A stretch of 11,216 nt of DNA from Planctomycetota bacterium (GTDB taxonomy: Bacteria > Planctomycetota > Phycisphaerae > WQYP01): contig JAJZCT010000050.1 in the NCBI GenBank assembly GCA_021828925.1, positions 1-11,216 on the forward strand, written 5' to 3'. Position 1 is the stretch's first letter. Every line of letters starts with the position of its first letter. Positions 1 to 6,298 of this stretch are shown piece after piece. The position numbers were made by a program, and so were the translations under genes. The notes beneath the pieces were generated by a model. The model saw only the letters and a list, made by a program, of their open reading frames with translations. It did not search any database and was not told where the DNA came from.

Positions 1-1
1 T

Positions 2-730
2 TTTGGCTCCGCGCGTACGCCGCGAAGAGACCCGTACTATAAAAAGGCCCGACTGCTGGGCGCGATGCTGGCACGGAAAAAATTTGCCGTTATTACCGGT
101 GGTGGGCCGGGCATTATGGAGGCCGCCAATTCCGGATCGCGCGACGCCGGTGGCGTATCCGTGGGGCTTAACATCAGCCTGCCGCATGAACAACATGCCA
201 ATCCGTACCAGACTATTGCGCTGAATCACCACTATTTCTTTGTGCGCAAGACCATGTTTATCAAATACTCGCATGCGGTGGTCTGCTTTCCTGGTGGCTA
301 CGGTACCATGGATGAATGTTTCGAAACGCTTACGCTGATCCAGACGCTCAAGATCGACCCGCGGCCTCTGATTCTCATCGGTCAAGATTACTGGGAGGGG
401 TTGATTGACTGGATGAGAAAGACCATGTGCCATAAATTCAACAACATCGCTCCGGAAGATCTCAAGCTTTTCCGCATCACGGATGATCCGGCGGAAGCAT
501 GTGACATGATTGTTCAAGCCGAGGATGGCCGGTGCTGGCAACCGCCAACCCCGACATTTTCGGGCGTTAACCCGGCCCGGCAAATGAGTCCGGAGGGAAC
601 CCGGATGGGGGTGGCCCCACAAATCAGTGGTGAGAAAATCGCCCAGCCGGACCTGCCTTTGGAATTGAATTATCGCAAACCAAAATCAGCCAAACGTCGC
701 GCTGCCAAACAATCAACGGCAATGGAATAG
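2..730 (+). CDS. LOG-family (TIGR00730-like) Rossmann-fold nucleotide hydrolase, 5' end missing
   Basis: This is the 3' part of a gene that enters the window in an open frame; 242 residues are visible and the start codon lies upstream. The reading begins with FGSAR, then VITGGGPGIMEAAN (about residues 30-43) and PGGYGTMDE (97-105). These are the nucleotide-binding and catalytic motifs of the LOG / 'lysine decarboxylase-like' family; members hydrolyse nucleoside 5'-monophosphates to a base and ribose 5-phosphate. Many bacterial members have no proven substrate and none can be assigned here. The family core ends near residue 173. About 69 further residues form a poorly conserved-looking tail rich in proline, ending in a basic stretch (KPKSAKRRAAK). 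An in-frame ATG at 65 exists, but the conserved FGSAR segment upstream of it shows it is internal. The protein is probably soluble and cytoplasmic. Confidence 0.88.
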   Translation, partial: FGSARTPRRDPYYKKARLLGAMLARKKFAVITGGGPGIMEAANSGSRDAGGVSVGLNISLPHEQHANPYQTIALNHHYFFVRKTMFIKYSHAVVCFPGGYGTMDECFETLTLIQTLKIDPRPLILIGQDYWEGLIDWMRKTMCHKFNNIAPEDLKLFRITDDPAEACDMIVQAEDGRCWQPPTPTFSGVNPARQMSPEGTRMGVAPQISGEKIAQPDLPLELNYRKPKSAKRRAAKQSTAME

Positions 731-903
731 ACTATACGTTATTCTTAAATATGAATATGTGGTCGCAGCTTGACCGGCGATGGCGTCCGGATTTTCCATT
801 TGCCGTATAGAAAGTACCGTGTGAATAAATAATTCGTAAAAAGGTATTAAAAAATAATAAACATGAAATTATATAACATAATAATTGAGATATCCCCGAA
901 AGC

Positions 904-932
904 TTGTAAATTTGCGATTTTTTCAGTATATT
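904..932 (+). promoter_or_regulatory. Possible sigma-70-type promoter for folC
   Basis: TTGTAA (904-909) and TATATT (927-932) are separated by 17 bases at the end of the AT-rich 209-bp gap between the LOG gene and folC. The predicted transcription start falls at about 938-940, that is on or beside the folC ATG, and no Shine-Dalgarno sequence precedes that ATG. If real, the mRNA would be leaderless. The AT-rich background makes chance matches easy. I see no convincing terminator hairpin in the rest of the gap (731-903). Confidence 0.35.
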
Positions 933-939
933 AAATAGT

Positions 940-2484
940 ATGATTACCGCGAAGAAACGCAAGTTATCGGCATCTCATGGAAAACGCAAGCGCGAGAAAC
1001 CAACCCATGGGAAAGTTGCGCGTCAAACTGTCAGCGTTTCGACAAAAAAAAAGGTACAGCATCGAAAAGTAGCCGTGGCACCGGTTGCCCCGGTTAAGAT
1101 CATTCCTGTGCTTCCTGCGCAAAACAAGGCCTATAACAAAGCCATTGAATTTCTTATGAGTCACACGGACTATGAACGCATGCGCGTGGTCCGATACAAC
1201 ACCACAACCTTTAATCTGGATCGTATGCGGCAGCTTCTTGAGGCGCTGGGTAACCCGCATCAAACGTATAAAACAATTCACATTGCCGGTACCAAGGGCA
1301 AGGGAAGCACATGCCACATGCTTGCGGCAATGTTGCGCAATGCAGGTTTCAAAGTCGGGTTGTACACCAGCCCGCATCTGCTGAATTTGCGCGAACGGAT
1401 TTGTGTCAACGCCCAACACATCAGTGAAGAACAGTTCGTGCTGCTGATGAAGCGTATTGAACTGGCAATGAAAAAAATGGGCGCAAATAAGCCCACCTTC
1501 TTTGAAATTCTCACCGCCATGGGCTTTTGTCATTTTGCCGATGAACACGTGGATCTGGCGGTCATTGAAACCGGACTCGGTGGACGCCTGGATTCCACCA
1601 ATGTTATAACGCCTGAAGTCACGGCCATTACCAATATCAGTTACGATCACATGGCGGTACTTGGAAATTCGCTCAGTAAAATCGCTGAAGAAAAAGCCGG
1701 AATCTTCAAGAAAGATATCCCGGCTCTTTCCTGCCTGCAGGAGCCGGAAGTTACGGCCGCTCTCATGCGTGTGGCCGAACAGGTGCACGCGCCGCTGGAA
1801 TTTGTCGGCACCGACATTGAATTCAGCCATCGCTTTGAAGTTACGCGTCCCGCGGGTCCGCATGTCCGCGTATCTCTCACTACCGAGCGTTCGCATTTTG
1901 AGCATTTGACTGTTCCGCTGATCGGTGAACATCAGGCCGTTAACTGCGGCCTGGCACTGGCGATACTGGATAAACTCAAAGCCCGTGGATTGCAGTTCAG
2001 CGATGCCAAGGCCGTTGCCGGTCTGCATGAAGTCAATCTGCCGGGGCGAATTGAAACGGTCTGGAATGATCCGCGCGTCATTATCGACGGCGCGCATAAC
2101 GCGGCCTCGGTGAAAGCTCTGTTCCGGGGAATCAGCCAATACATTCCCTATGACAGCATGGTTGTAATTTTTGGCTGCAATTGTGATAAAGACATTGACG
2201 GGATGCTCGAACAGGTATCTTTAGGCGCTGACAAAGTGATCTTTACCCGTTCGCATAACAATCCCAAGAGTGCCAGCCCGGAGGAACTCTCCGCCCGTTA
2301 CATTGATCGCTTCGGCAAAATGGCGCAGGCAACGGAAAGCTTTTCCGATGCCATGGATATTGCCACGCGGGCCATTTCCCGCGAGGACCTCGTAACCGTC
2401 ACCGGCTCATTTTATCTCATCGGGGAAGCCAAGCGCTTTTTCATGACACGCGGTGCGCAGGGTGCCAACGGGTCCGCATTCTGA
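940..2484 (+). CDS. folC: Folylpolyglutamate synthase / dihydrofolate synthase (FolC)
   Basis: Mur-ligase-family enzyme that adds glutamate to (dihydro)folates, and in most bacteria also to dihydropteroate, using ATP in the cytoplasm. Visible motifs are the P-loop GTKGKGST (117-124), YTSPHL (142-147), ETGLGGRLDSTN (210-221), NISYDH (232-237), KAGIFK (252-257), HQAVNCGLAL (331-340) and DGAHN (383-387). VTGSFYLIGEA lies near the C-terminus. The protein is 514 aa, against about 420-440 for typical FolC. The excess is a lysine/arginine-rich N-terminal extension of about 60 residues before the family start (near YNKAIEFLMSH). ATG 940 has no Shine-Dalgarno sequence; an in-frame GTG at 1075 could be an alternative start and would remove most of the extension. 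The aldehyde dehydrogenase gene begins 41 bp downstream. Whether both synthase activities are present cannot be decided from motifs alone. Confidence 0.94.
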   Translation: MITAKKRKLSASHGKRKREKPTHGKVARQTVSVSTKKKVQHRKVAVAPVAPVKIIPVLPAQNKAYNKAIEFLMSHTDYERMRVVRYNTTTFNLDRMRQLLEALGNPHQTYKTIHIAGTKGKGSTCHMLAAMLRNAGFKVGLYTSPHLLNLRERICVNAQHISEEQFVLLMKRIELAMKKMGANKPTFFEILTAMGFCHFADEHVDLAVIETGLGGRLDSTNVITPEVTAITNISYDHMAVLGNSLSKIAEEKAGIFKKDIPALSCLQEPEVTAALMRVAEQVHAPLEFVGTDIEFSHRFEVTRPAGPHVRVSLTTERSHFEHLTVPLIGEHQAVNCGLALAILDKLKARGLQFSDAKAVAGLHEVNLPGRIETVWNDPRVIIDGAHNAASVKALFRGISQYIPYDSMVVIFGCNCDKDIDGMLEQVSLGADKVIFTRSHNNPKSASPEELSARYIDRFGKMAQATESFSDAMDIATRAISREDLVTVTGSFYLIGEAKRFFMTRGAQGANGSAF

Positions 2485-2525
2485 TCGCAGATTCTTCGCC
2501 ACGCATAACTTGTTACAATAGGGGC

Positions 2526-3953
2526 ATGGACACAATCAGGCAGCCTTATTATCTGTGTGGAAAGCCCGGCTTTGGCAGCGACTTCCGGCCGGCGTTGTCC
2601 CTGCAGGATGGAAGCGTTCTGGCCGAAGTTGCCTATGCCGACGCCGGCGTAATTGAAACAGCCATTGCCGCCATGCACCAAGCCATGCCGGCGATGAGAA
2701 CGTTAAGCGGCATTCAGCGGCGAACGAACTGTGAAAAAGTATATACCGGATTATTCAATCGGCAGGAAGACTTTGCGCAGCTTATCGCCCGGGAAGCCGG
2801 TAAGCCCGTCAAAACGGCGCGCGCCGAAGTGGCCAGAGCTCTGACCACCTTCCGCCTGGCGATGGAAGAGTCCACGCGCATTGTCGGCCAACAGCTTCCC
2901 GTGGATATTGATGAACGCTCGCGGGGATATCACTGCATGGTGGAACGCGTTGCCGCCGGACCCGCGGTATTTATCACCCCCTTTAATTTTCCCTTGAATC
3001 TCGTGGCGCATAAGGTGGCCCCGGCGCTGGCCTGTGGTTGTCCATTTTTATTAAAGCCTTCCGATCGCACCGCTCTGACGGCATTGCTGCTGGGCGAACT
3101 GCTGACTCAAACGGATTTGCCGCCCGGCGCATGGAGTATTCTTCCGGCATCGGTTCAACACGTCCATGCAATGGTTGGTGATCCGCGCGTGCGGATTGTA
3201 TCGTTTACCGGTTCGGTCAAGGTCGGATGGGAATTGCAGGCTCAAGCCATCGGCAAGCGTGTGCTGCTTGAACTCGGGTCCAACAGCGCGGTAATCGTGG
3301 AGAGTGATGCGGATATCACTGATGCCGTGTCCAGAATTGTTCCGGCGGCTTTCTCCTATGCGGGGCAAAGCTGCATCAGTGTTCAGAGAATATATCTGCA
3401 TAAGAAAATATCCAAATCCGCAACCGAACAGCTCGTGCGTCAGACTCTGGCGCTGCGGACCGGGCCGCCACTGGATGAACACACGGATGTCGCCTGCATG
3501 ATTGATGTGGCTGCCGCGAGGCGTGTGGAGCAATGGGTAAATGAGGCTGTTGCCGGCGGAGCCAAGGTGTTGTGCGGCGGGCGCCGTGACGGGGCTTTAT
3601 ATATCCCGACACTTTTAACGCATGTGCCGGGGCATGCGCGTCTGGCTTGTGAAGAAGTTTTCGGGCCGGTGGCCATCATTGAGGAATATGAAGAATTTTC
3701 ACACGCGTTGGCCCAGGTGAATCAGTCCGCTCTGGGCATTCACGCGGGAATTTTTACCCGGGACCTGTTTAAAGCTCGCCAGGCATTTGAAACGCTGGAA
3801 GTTGGCGGTGTCGTGGTCAACGATGCGCCGACCGTGCGCATTGATGCCATGCCTTATGGCGGCGTCAAGCAGTCCGGACTGGGGCGCGAAGGCGTGCGCT
3901 ATGCCATTGAACATCTGACCGAGCTTAAAAGCCTGCTGGTGCGTTACGCCTGA
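2526..3953 (+). CDS. NAD(P)-dependent aldehyde dehydrogenase family protein
   Basis: Complete 475-aa member of the aldehyde dehydrogenase superfamily, which oxidises an aldehyde to the acid with NAD(P)+. Visible are TPFNFPLN (151-158, with the oxyanion-hole Asn154), the cofactor-binding lysine in LLKPSD (Lys177), FTGSVKVG (227-234), the general-base glutamate in LELGSN (Glu249) and the catalytic cysteine in GQSCISVQR (Cys283). EEVFGP (376-381) and the C-terminal PYGGVKQSGLGREG (443-456) follow. The GQSCISVQR version is common among GAPN-like and lactaldehyde/phosphonoacetaldehyde-type members, but the substrate cannot be named from sequence. The start is ATG 2526; the only SD-like bases (AGGGG, 2520-2524) are too close to work normally, and a TACAAT hexamer lies 6 bases upstream. 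It follows folC by 41 bp on the same strand and may be co-transcribed with it, though no functional link is obvious. Confidence 0.93.
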   Translation: MDTIRQPYYLCGKPGFGSDFRPALSLQDGSVLAEVAYADAGVIETAIAAMHQAMPAMRTLSGIQRRTNCEKVYTGLFNRQEDFAQLIAREAGKPVKTARAEVARALTTFRLAMEESTRIVGQQLPVDIDERSRGYHCMVERVAAGPAVFITPFNFPLNLVAHKVAPALACGCPFLLKPSDRTALTALLLGELLTQTDLPPGAWSILPASVQHVHAMVGDPRVRIVSFTGSVKVGWELQAQAIGKRVLLELGSNSAVIVESDADITDAVSRIVPAAFSYAGQSCISVQRIYLHKKISKSATEQLVRQTLALRTGPPLDEHTDVACMIDVAAARRVEQWVNEAVAGGAKVLCGGRRDGALYIPTLLTHVPGHARLACEEVFGPVAIIEEYEEFSHALAQVNQSALGIHAGIFTRDLFKARQAFETLEVGGVVVNDAPTVRIDAMPYGGVKQSGLGREGVRYAIEHLTELKSLLVRYA

Positions 3954-3968
3954 TTCTGCAAGGCGGAA

Positions 3969-3997
3969 GCGACATCCGGCGGGAAACCTGCTATAAC
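3969..3997 (+). promoter_or_regulatory. Possible sigma-70-type promoter for ychF
   Basis: GCGACA (3969-3974) and TATAAC (3992-3997) with a 17-base spacer lie in the 136-bp gap before ychF. This would start transcription near 4004 and give a leader of about 85 bases. The -10 box matches consensus at five of six positions and the -35 at four of six. Confidence 0.35.
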
Positions 3998-4079
3998 TTC
4001 CGCACCAGAAAAGTAACTGGTAACGTGATGCACCGAAAAAAGCATCGCGGGTAATGGCTTTGAATTGCTCGATCGGTAC

Positions 4080-4083
4080 AGGA
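4080..4083 (+). promoter_or_regulatory. Ribosome binding site that decides the ychF start
   Basis: AGGA ends 6 bases before ATG 4090. This supports 4090 rather than the upstream in-frame ATG at 4054, which has no comparable site and would add 12 residues that are foreign to the family. Confidence 0.6.
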
Positions 4084-4089
4084 ATCACC

Positions 4090-5178
4090 ATGGAAGTTGG
4101 AATTGTCGGATTGCCAAACGTCGGAAAATCGACGTTGTTTAATGCTTTAACCAATGCCGGCGCACTGGCCGCCAATTACCCCTTCGCCACCATTGAACCC
4201 AATGTCGGCGTGGTTGCGGTTCCGGATCGGCGGTTGGACCAGATCCGGCAATTCATTGAAAGCGAAAAAACCGTGCCGGCTCTGCTTAAGGTCGTGGATA
4301 TCGCCGGTTTGGTCAAAGGTGCCAGCACCGGTGAGGGACTGGGAAATAAATTTCTCTCGCACATTCGGGAAGTCGATGCCATATTGCATGTGGTCCGGTG
4401 TTTCGCGGATGGCGATGTCATGCATGTGGATGGAAAAGTTGATCCGCTGCGCGACATTGAAACAGTGGAAACGGAACTCATGCTGGCGGATCTGGAGAGC
4501 CTGGAAAAAACGGTTGATAAGCAGCGGCGTAATGCCCGCGCCGGCGATAAGGAAGCCATTGCGTCCGTGGAAGTTATTGAAAAGCTCGTCGAGACGCTCA
4601 AACTTGGCAAGCCGTTGCGCACGCTGGCACCGTGGAAACCCGATGATTGGAAAATCGTTCATAATCTTGGGCCGATCACCGCCAAACGCGTGCTGTACGT
4701 GGCCAATGTCGATGAATCCGATCCGCATGGCCAGGGGCCGCTGGTGCAGGTTGTGCGCAGCCGGGCACAGGCCGAGGGTGGCGTTGTTGTGCCGGTATGC
4801 GCAAAGCTGGAATCGGAATTGGCGGAACTCACCGCCGAGGATCGCACCGCAATGCTCGCGGATCTGGGAATGTCCGAGCCGGCTCTGGATACCGTTGCCC
4901 GCGAGGCGTACAAACTTCTGGGGCTGCAAAGCTATTTCACCGCCGGCCCCAAGGAAATCAGAGCCTGGACCATCCCCGTTGGCGCCACCGCCCCGCAGGC
5001 GGCGGGAGTCATCCACAGCGACTTCGAAAAGGGCTTTATCCGTGCGGAAGTTTACAACATCACCGATCTGTTAACCCACAAAAACGAAGCCGCCATCCGC
5101 GCCGCCGGCAAGCTGCGATCAGAAGGCAAGACCTACATATTCCAGGATGGCGACATCGCGCATTTCCTTTTCAATTGA
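4090..5178 (+). CDS. ychF: Redox-regulated P-loop ATPase YchF (OLA1/Obg-related)
   Basis: Universally conserved cytoplasmic P-loop NTPase that binds ribosomes and, in studied species, prefers ATP and takes part in stress and translation control. From ATG 4090 the protein is 362 aa, matching the usual family length of about 363. It begins [15 protein letters not shown] like other YchF proteins: G1 is GLPNVGKS (7-14), G3 is DIAGLV (70-75) and G4 is NVDE (206-209). In this family an NxxE replaces the GTP-specifying NKxD, which explains ATP preference. A coiled-coil region (about 125-175) follows the G domain part-way. The C-terminus is a TGS domain (about 280-362) with the family signature [11 protein letters not shown] (311-321). 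The gene stands alone between the aldehyde dehydrogenase and a palindrome-rich spacer. A candidate promoter lies about 90 bp upstream. Confidence 0.96.
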   Translation: MEVGIVGLPNVGKSTLFNALTNAGALAANYPFATIEPNVGVVAVPDRRLDQIRQFIESEKTVPALLKVVDIAGLVKGASTGEGLGNKFLSHIREVDAILHVVRCFADGDVMHVDGKVDPLRDIETVETELMLADLESLEKTVDKQRRNARAGDKEAIASVEVIEKLVETLKLGKPLRTLAPWKPDDWKIVHNLGPITAKRVLYVANVDESDPHGQGPLVQVVRSRAQAEGGVVVPVCAKLESELAELTAEDRTAMLADLGMSEPALDTVAREAYKLLGLQSYFTAGPKEIRAWTIPVGATAPQAAGVIHSDFEKGFIRAEVYNITDLLTHKNEAAIRAAGKLRSEGKTYIFQDGDIAHFLFN

Positions 5179-5190
5179 TTCCCCCCGCCC

Positions 5191-5205
5191 GCTCCCGCAG
5201 GGAGC
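5191..5205 (+). terminator. Candidate terminator hairpin after ychF
   Basis: GCTCCC-GCA-GGGAGC forms a perfect 6-bp GC-rich stem with a 3-base loop, starting 12 bases after the ychF stop codon. No T-run follows, so it is not a canonical intrinsic terminator. It may instead be part of the repeat cluster that begins immediately after it. Confidence 0.35.
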
Positions 5206-5219
5206 CCCGGCGCACCGGG
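5206..5219. repeat. Palindrome CCCGG-CGCA-CCGGG, copy 1
   Basis: A 14-bp inverted repeat (5-bp stems, 4-base loop), repeated exactly at 5266-5279. The two copies bracket the heptad array with 3 and 1 bases to spare. A third CCCGG/CCGGG palindrome with a different loop is at 5515-5529. Confidence 0.85.
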
Positions 5220-5222
5220 AAC

Positions 5223-5264
5223 CGTTGCTCGTTGTTCGTTGCCCGTTGTTCGTTGTTCATTGTT
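5223..5264. repeat. Tandem array of six 7-bp units (CGTTGYY)
   Basis: Six consecutive heptads run in perfect register. Five begin CGTTG and end CT, TT, CC, TT and TT; the sixth is CATTGTT. The pattern resembles the heptanucleotide short tandemly repeated repetitive (STRR) sequences known from heterocystous cyanobacteria, although the unit differs and the host here is probably not a cyanobacterium. A second, different heptad array lies at 6557-6591. Confidence 0.85.
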
Positions 5265-5265
5265 T

Positions 5266-5279
5266 CCCGGCGCACCGGG
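5266..5279. repeat. Palindrome CCCGG-CGCA-CCGGG, copy 2
   Basis: Exact second copy of the 14-bp palindrome at 5206-5219, placed one base after the heptad array. The pair gives the array a symmetric boundary. Confidence 0.85.
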
Positions 5280-5427
5280 GCGGTCCTGCCCCTTTTACTC
5301 ATTACTCACGGGTGATCTTCTTGTTTTCGTGCCAACCGAATGCATGGTGCACAGGCGGTTCCACGCCACCGTGCTGTGAAATTCCGGTTTTTCACGTCAG
5401 GCGCAAGGGTTTGCTTTCTAAATGGGG

Positions 5428-5456
5428 CCGCGGCGGCGGGAGACCCGCCGCCGCGG
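5428..5456. repeat. Perfect 13-bp GC-rich hairpin with AGA loop
   Basis: CCGCGGCGGCGGG (5428-5440) and its exact reverse complement (5444-5456) flank a 3-base AGA loop. The stem is entirely G/C. Neither strand has a T-run after it, so a canonical intrinsic terminator is not supported. A REP-like palindrome or a bidirectional transcription barrier between the two convergent genes is possible. The left arm begins inside one copy of the 11-bp direct repeat AATGGGGCCGC (5421-5431). Confidence 0.85.
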
Positions 5457-5503
5457 AAAATGTGCCATCTTGAGCACGCAATAACCGCCGAACATAATGC
5501 TTC

Positions 5504-5529
5504 AATGGGGCCGCCCCGGATGAGCCGGG
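5504..5529. repeat. Second AATGGGGCCGC copy followed by a CCCGG/CCGGG palindrome
   Basis: AATGGGGCCGC (5504-5514) repeats 5421-5431 exactly. As at the first copy, it runs into an inverted repeat, here CCCGG-ATGAG-CCGGG (5515-5529). The shared head followed by different stems suggests two diverged members of one short palindromic element. Confidence 0.6.
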
Positions 5530-5556
5530 ACGGAAAGTTTCGGGGGTCACCTTGCT

Positions 5557-6042
5557 TCAGAACATGATGTTGCCGGGATTCACGTCCAACATGTAAATAT
5601 CAGATTGTTCTGTCAGCATCGCAAGAACGTTTTGCACCTCCTTCCAGCGTTTTCCAAACTGTTCGGCTTTATCATGGTGCCATTGATCCATGACCTCTGG
5701 CGAAAAATCCGGCGGCCAATCCAGGTACGCGCCCGCAAAATCCAGTAGAAACGGGGGCGTGACGATGGTCATTTCTATGACCATAAATAGGTCGTCGTGC
5801 GCGATGAGCTGCGGGACATGGTGGCCGCAAATCTCGGTTACATTTCTTTCCCGCAGCCGGTTGTAACAAGCCAGCTCACGGGTGTATGATGTGGATTCTT
5901 TATGTGCTTTGATCGCGGTCATGGCGCTGGTCAGGTATACGCTGCCGTGAATTCCGCGACCAAGCGGGCCGGTGATGTACAGATCACGCCGGCCGACAAA
6001 GGCCTCGGCGCGTTGGTCGGGGAATTGCGGAGATATCACCAT
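5557..6042 (-). CDS. Small kinase-like (protein kinase/APH-fold) protein lacking the DFG region
   Basis: The 161-aa protein reads like the N-lobe and catalytic loop of a kinase fold. It has a glycine loop GRGIHGSV (28-35, matching GxGxxGxV), AIK with Lys45 where the ATP-anchoring lysine belongs, and Glu56 as a possible partner. A hinge-like FMVIEMTIV (86-94) precedes a conserved-looking aromatic block (PPFLLDFAGAYLDWPPDF). The end is DVNPGNIMF (153-161), which mirrors the D-x-K/H-P-x-N catalytic loop (Asp153, Asn158). The stop follows at once, so the metal-binding DFG motif and C-lobe are absent. No continuation is visible in the other frames of the downstream 80 bases, so truncation looks natural rather than a recent frameshift. 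I recall uncharacterised proteins of this shape from PVC and other bacteria but cannot verify this. ATG 6042 has GAGG 8 bases upstream and overlaps the start of the divergent 85-aa gene. Function unknown. Confidence 0.72.
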   Translation of the reverse strand: MVISPQFPDQRAEAFVGRRDLYITGPLGRGIHGSVYLTSAMTAIKAHKESTSYTRELACYNRLRERNVTEICGHHVPQLIAHDDLFMVIEMTIVTPPFLLDFAGAYLDWPPDFSPEVMDQWHHDKAEQFGKRWKEVQNVLAMLTEQSDIYMLDVNPGNIMF

Positions 6043-6298
6043 GATTCAAACCTCGATATCAGATTCTTTCTCCGCCAAGGTTCGAATTGAACTGCGCATA
6101 GCGGGGCGGTGCCTCCCGGTTGCCCAGGCTGGCGGCGGCCGGTTAATTTTCGATGAACCCATTGCGCTTCCCGCAGGTGTTGGCGAATTGGTTGTGTACG
6201 TCGACGAGTCTCCGCAGCGGTGGCGAGTGGCATTGGGGAAAAGCCAAGGGCGGACACGTTTTGTGTCTGCGGAGATTGAAGAGATTGTTCGCTCGTAA
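6041..6298 (+). CDS. Uncharacterised 85-aa protein, divergent partner of the kinase-like gene
   Basis: I cannot assign a function. From ATG 6041, with GGAG ending 8 bases upstream, the protein has an alternating pattern that suggests a small beta-rich domain: KVRIELRIAG (13-22), GRLIFDEPIALP (33-44), GELVVYVDES (48-57), QRWRVAL (59-65) and FVSAEIE (74-80). There is no signal peptide, membrane segment or recognisable catalytic motif. The frame stays open to 5972, but that extension is antisense to the kinase-like gene and is not supported. Its ATG overlaps the kinase-like gene's ATG within one CATG, so each gene's promoter must lie inside the other's coding sequence if both are transcribed separately. 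It ends 306 bp before cas3. Confidence 0.6.
   Translation: MIQTSISDSFSAKVRIELRIAGRCLPVAQAGGGRLIFDEPIALPAGVGELVVYVDESPQRWRVALGKSQGRTRFVSAEIEEIVRS

Larger units (their letters stand above)
5179..5556. other. 378-bp non-coding convergent spacer rich in palindromes and repeats
   Basis: This lies between the ends of ychF (+) and the kinase-like gene (-). It holds at least five GC-rich inverted repeats, a tandem array of six 7-bp units, and an 11-bp direct repeat (5421-5431 and 5504-5514). There is also a weaker GTGAAA/TTTCAC inverted repeat (5376-5381 and 5390-5395). I see no credible gene: the open frames here translate into repetitive Cys/Ser/Leu/Phe/Val or Pro/Arg-rich text read from the repeats. 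The hairpins may end transcription from either side, but none is followed by a clear T-run. Confidence 0.75.

Noticed and set aside
964..2139. 391-codon open frame on the minus strand
   Set aside because: It lies entirely antisense to folC, whose motifs are complete; the translated text is His/Phe/Gln/Arg-rich without any family motif.
4027..4046. GATGC / GCATC inverted repeat before ychF
   Set aside because: Only 5 bp with a 10-base loop, and not followed by a T-run; too weak to call a terminator or regulator.
4054..4089. Upstream ATG for ychF
   Set aside because: It would add 12 residues before the family start, lacks a good SD, and ATG 4090 has AGGA at 6 bases.
4147..5016. 289-codon open frame on the minus strand, and a 306-codon plus-strand frame at 4154-5074
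   Set aside because: Both are alternative readings of ychF, which has an intact family sequence across the interval.
5223..5264. Heptad arrays considered as CRISPR repeats
   Set aside because: The units are 7 bp and contiguous with no spacers; no 25-40 bp direct repeats with unique spacers occur anywhere in the window.
5147..5473. Open frames of 108 and 75 codons after ychF
   Set aside because: Their translations are produced by the heptad and palindrome repeats and have no protein-like character.
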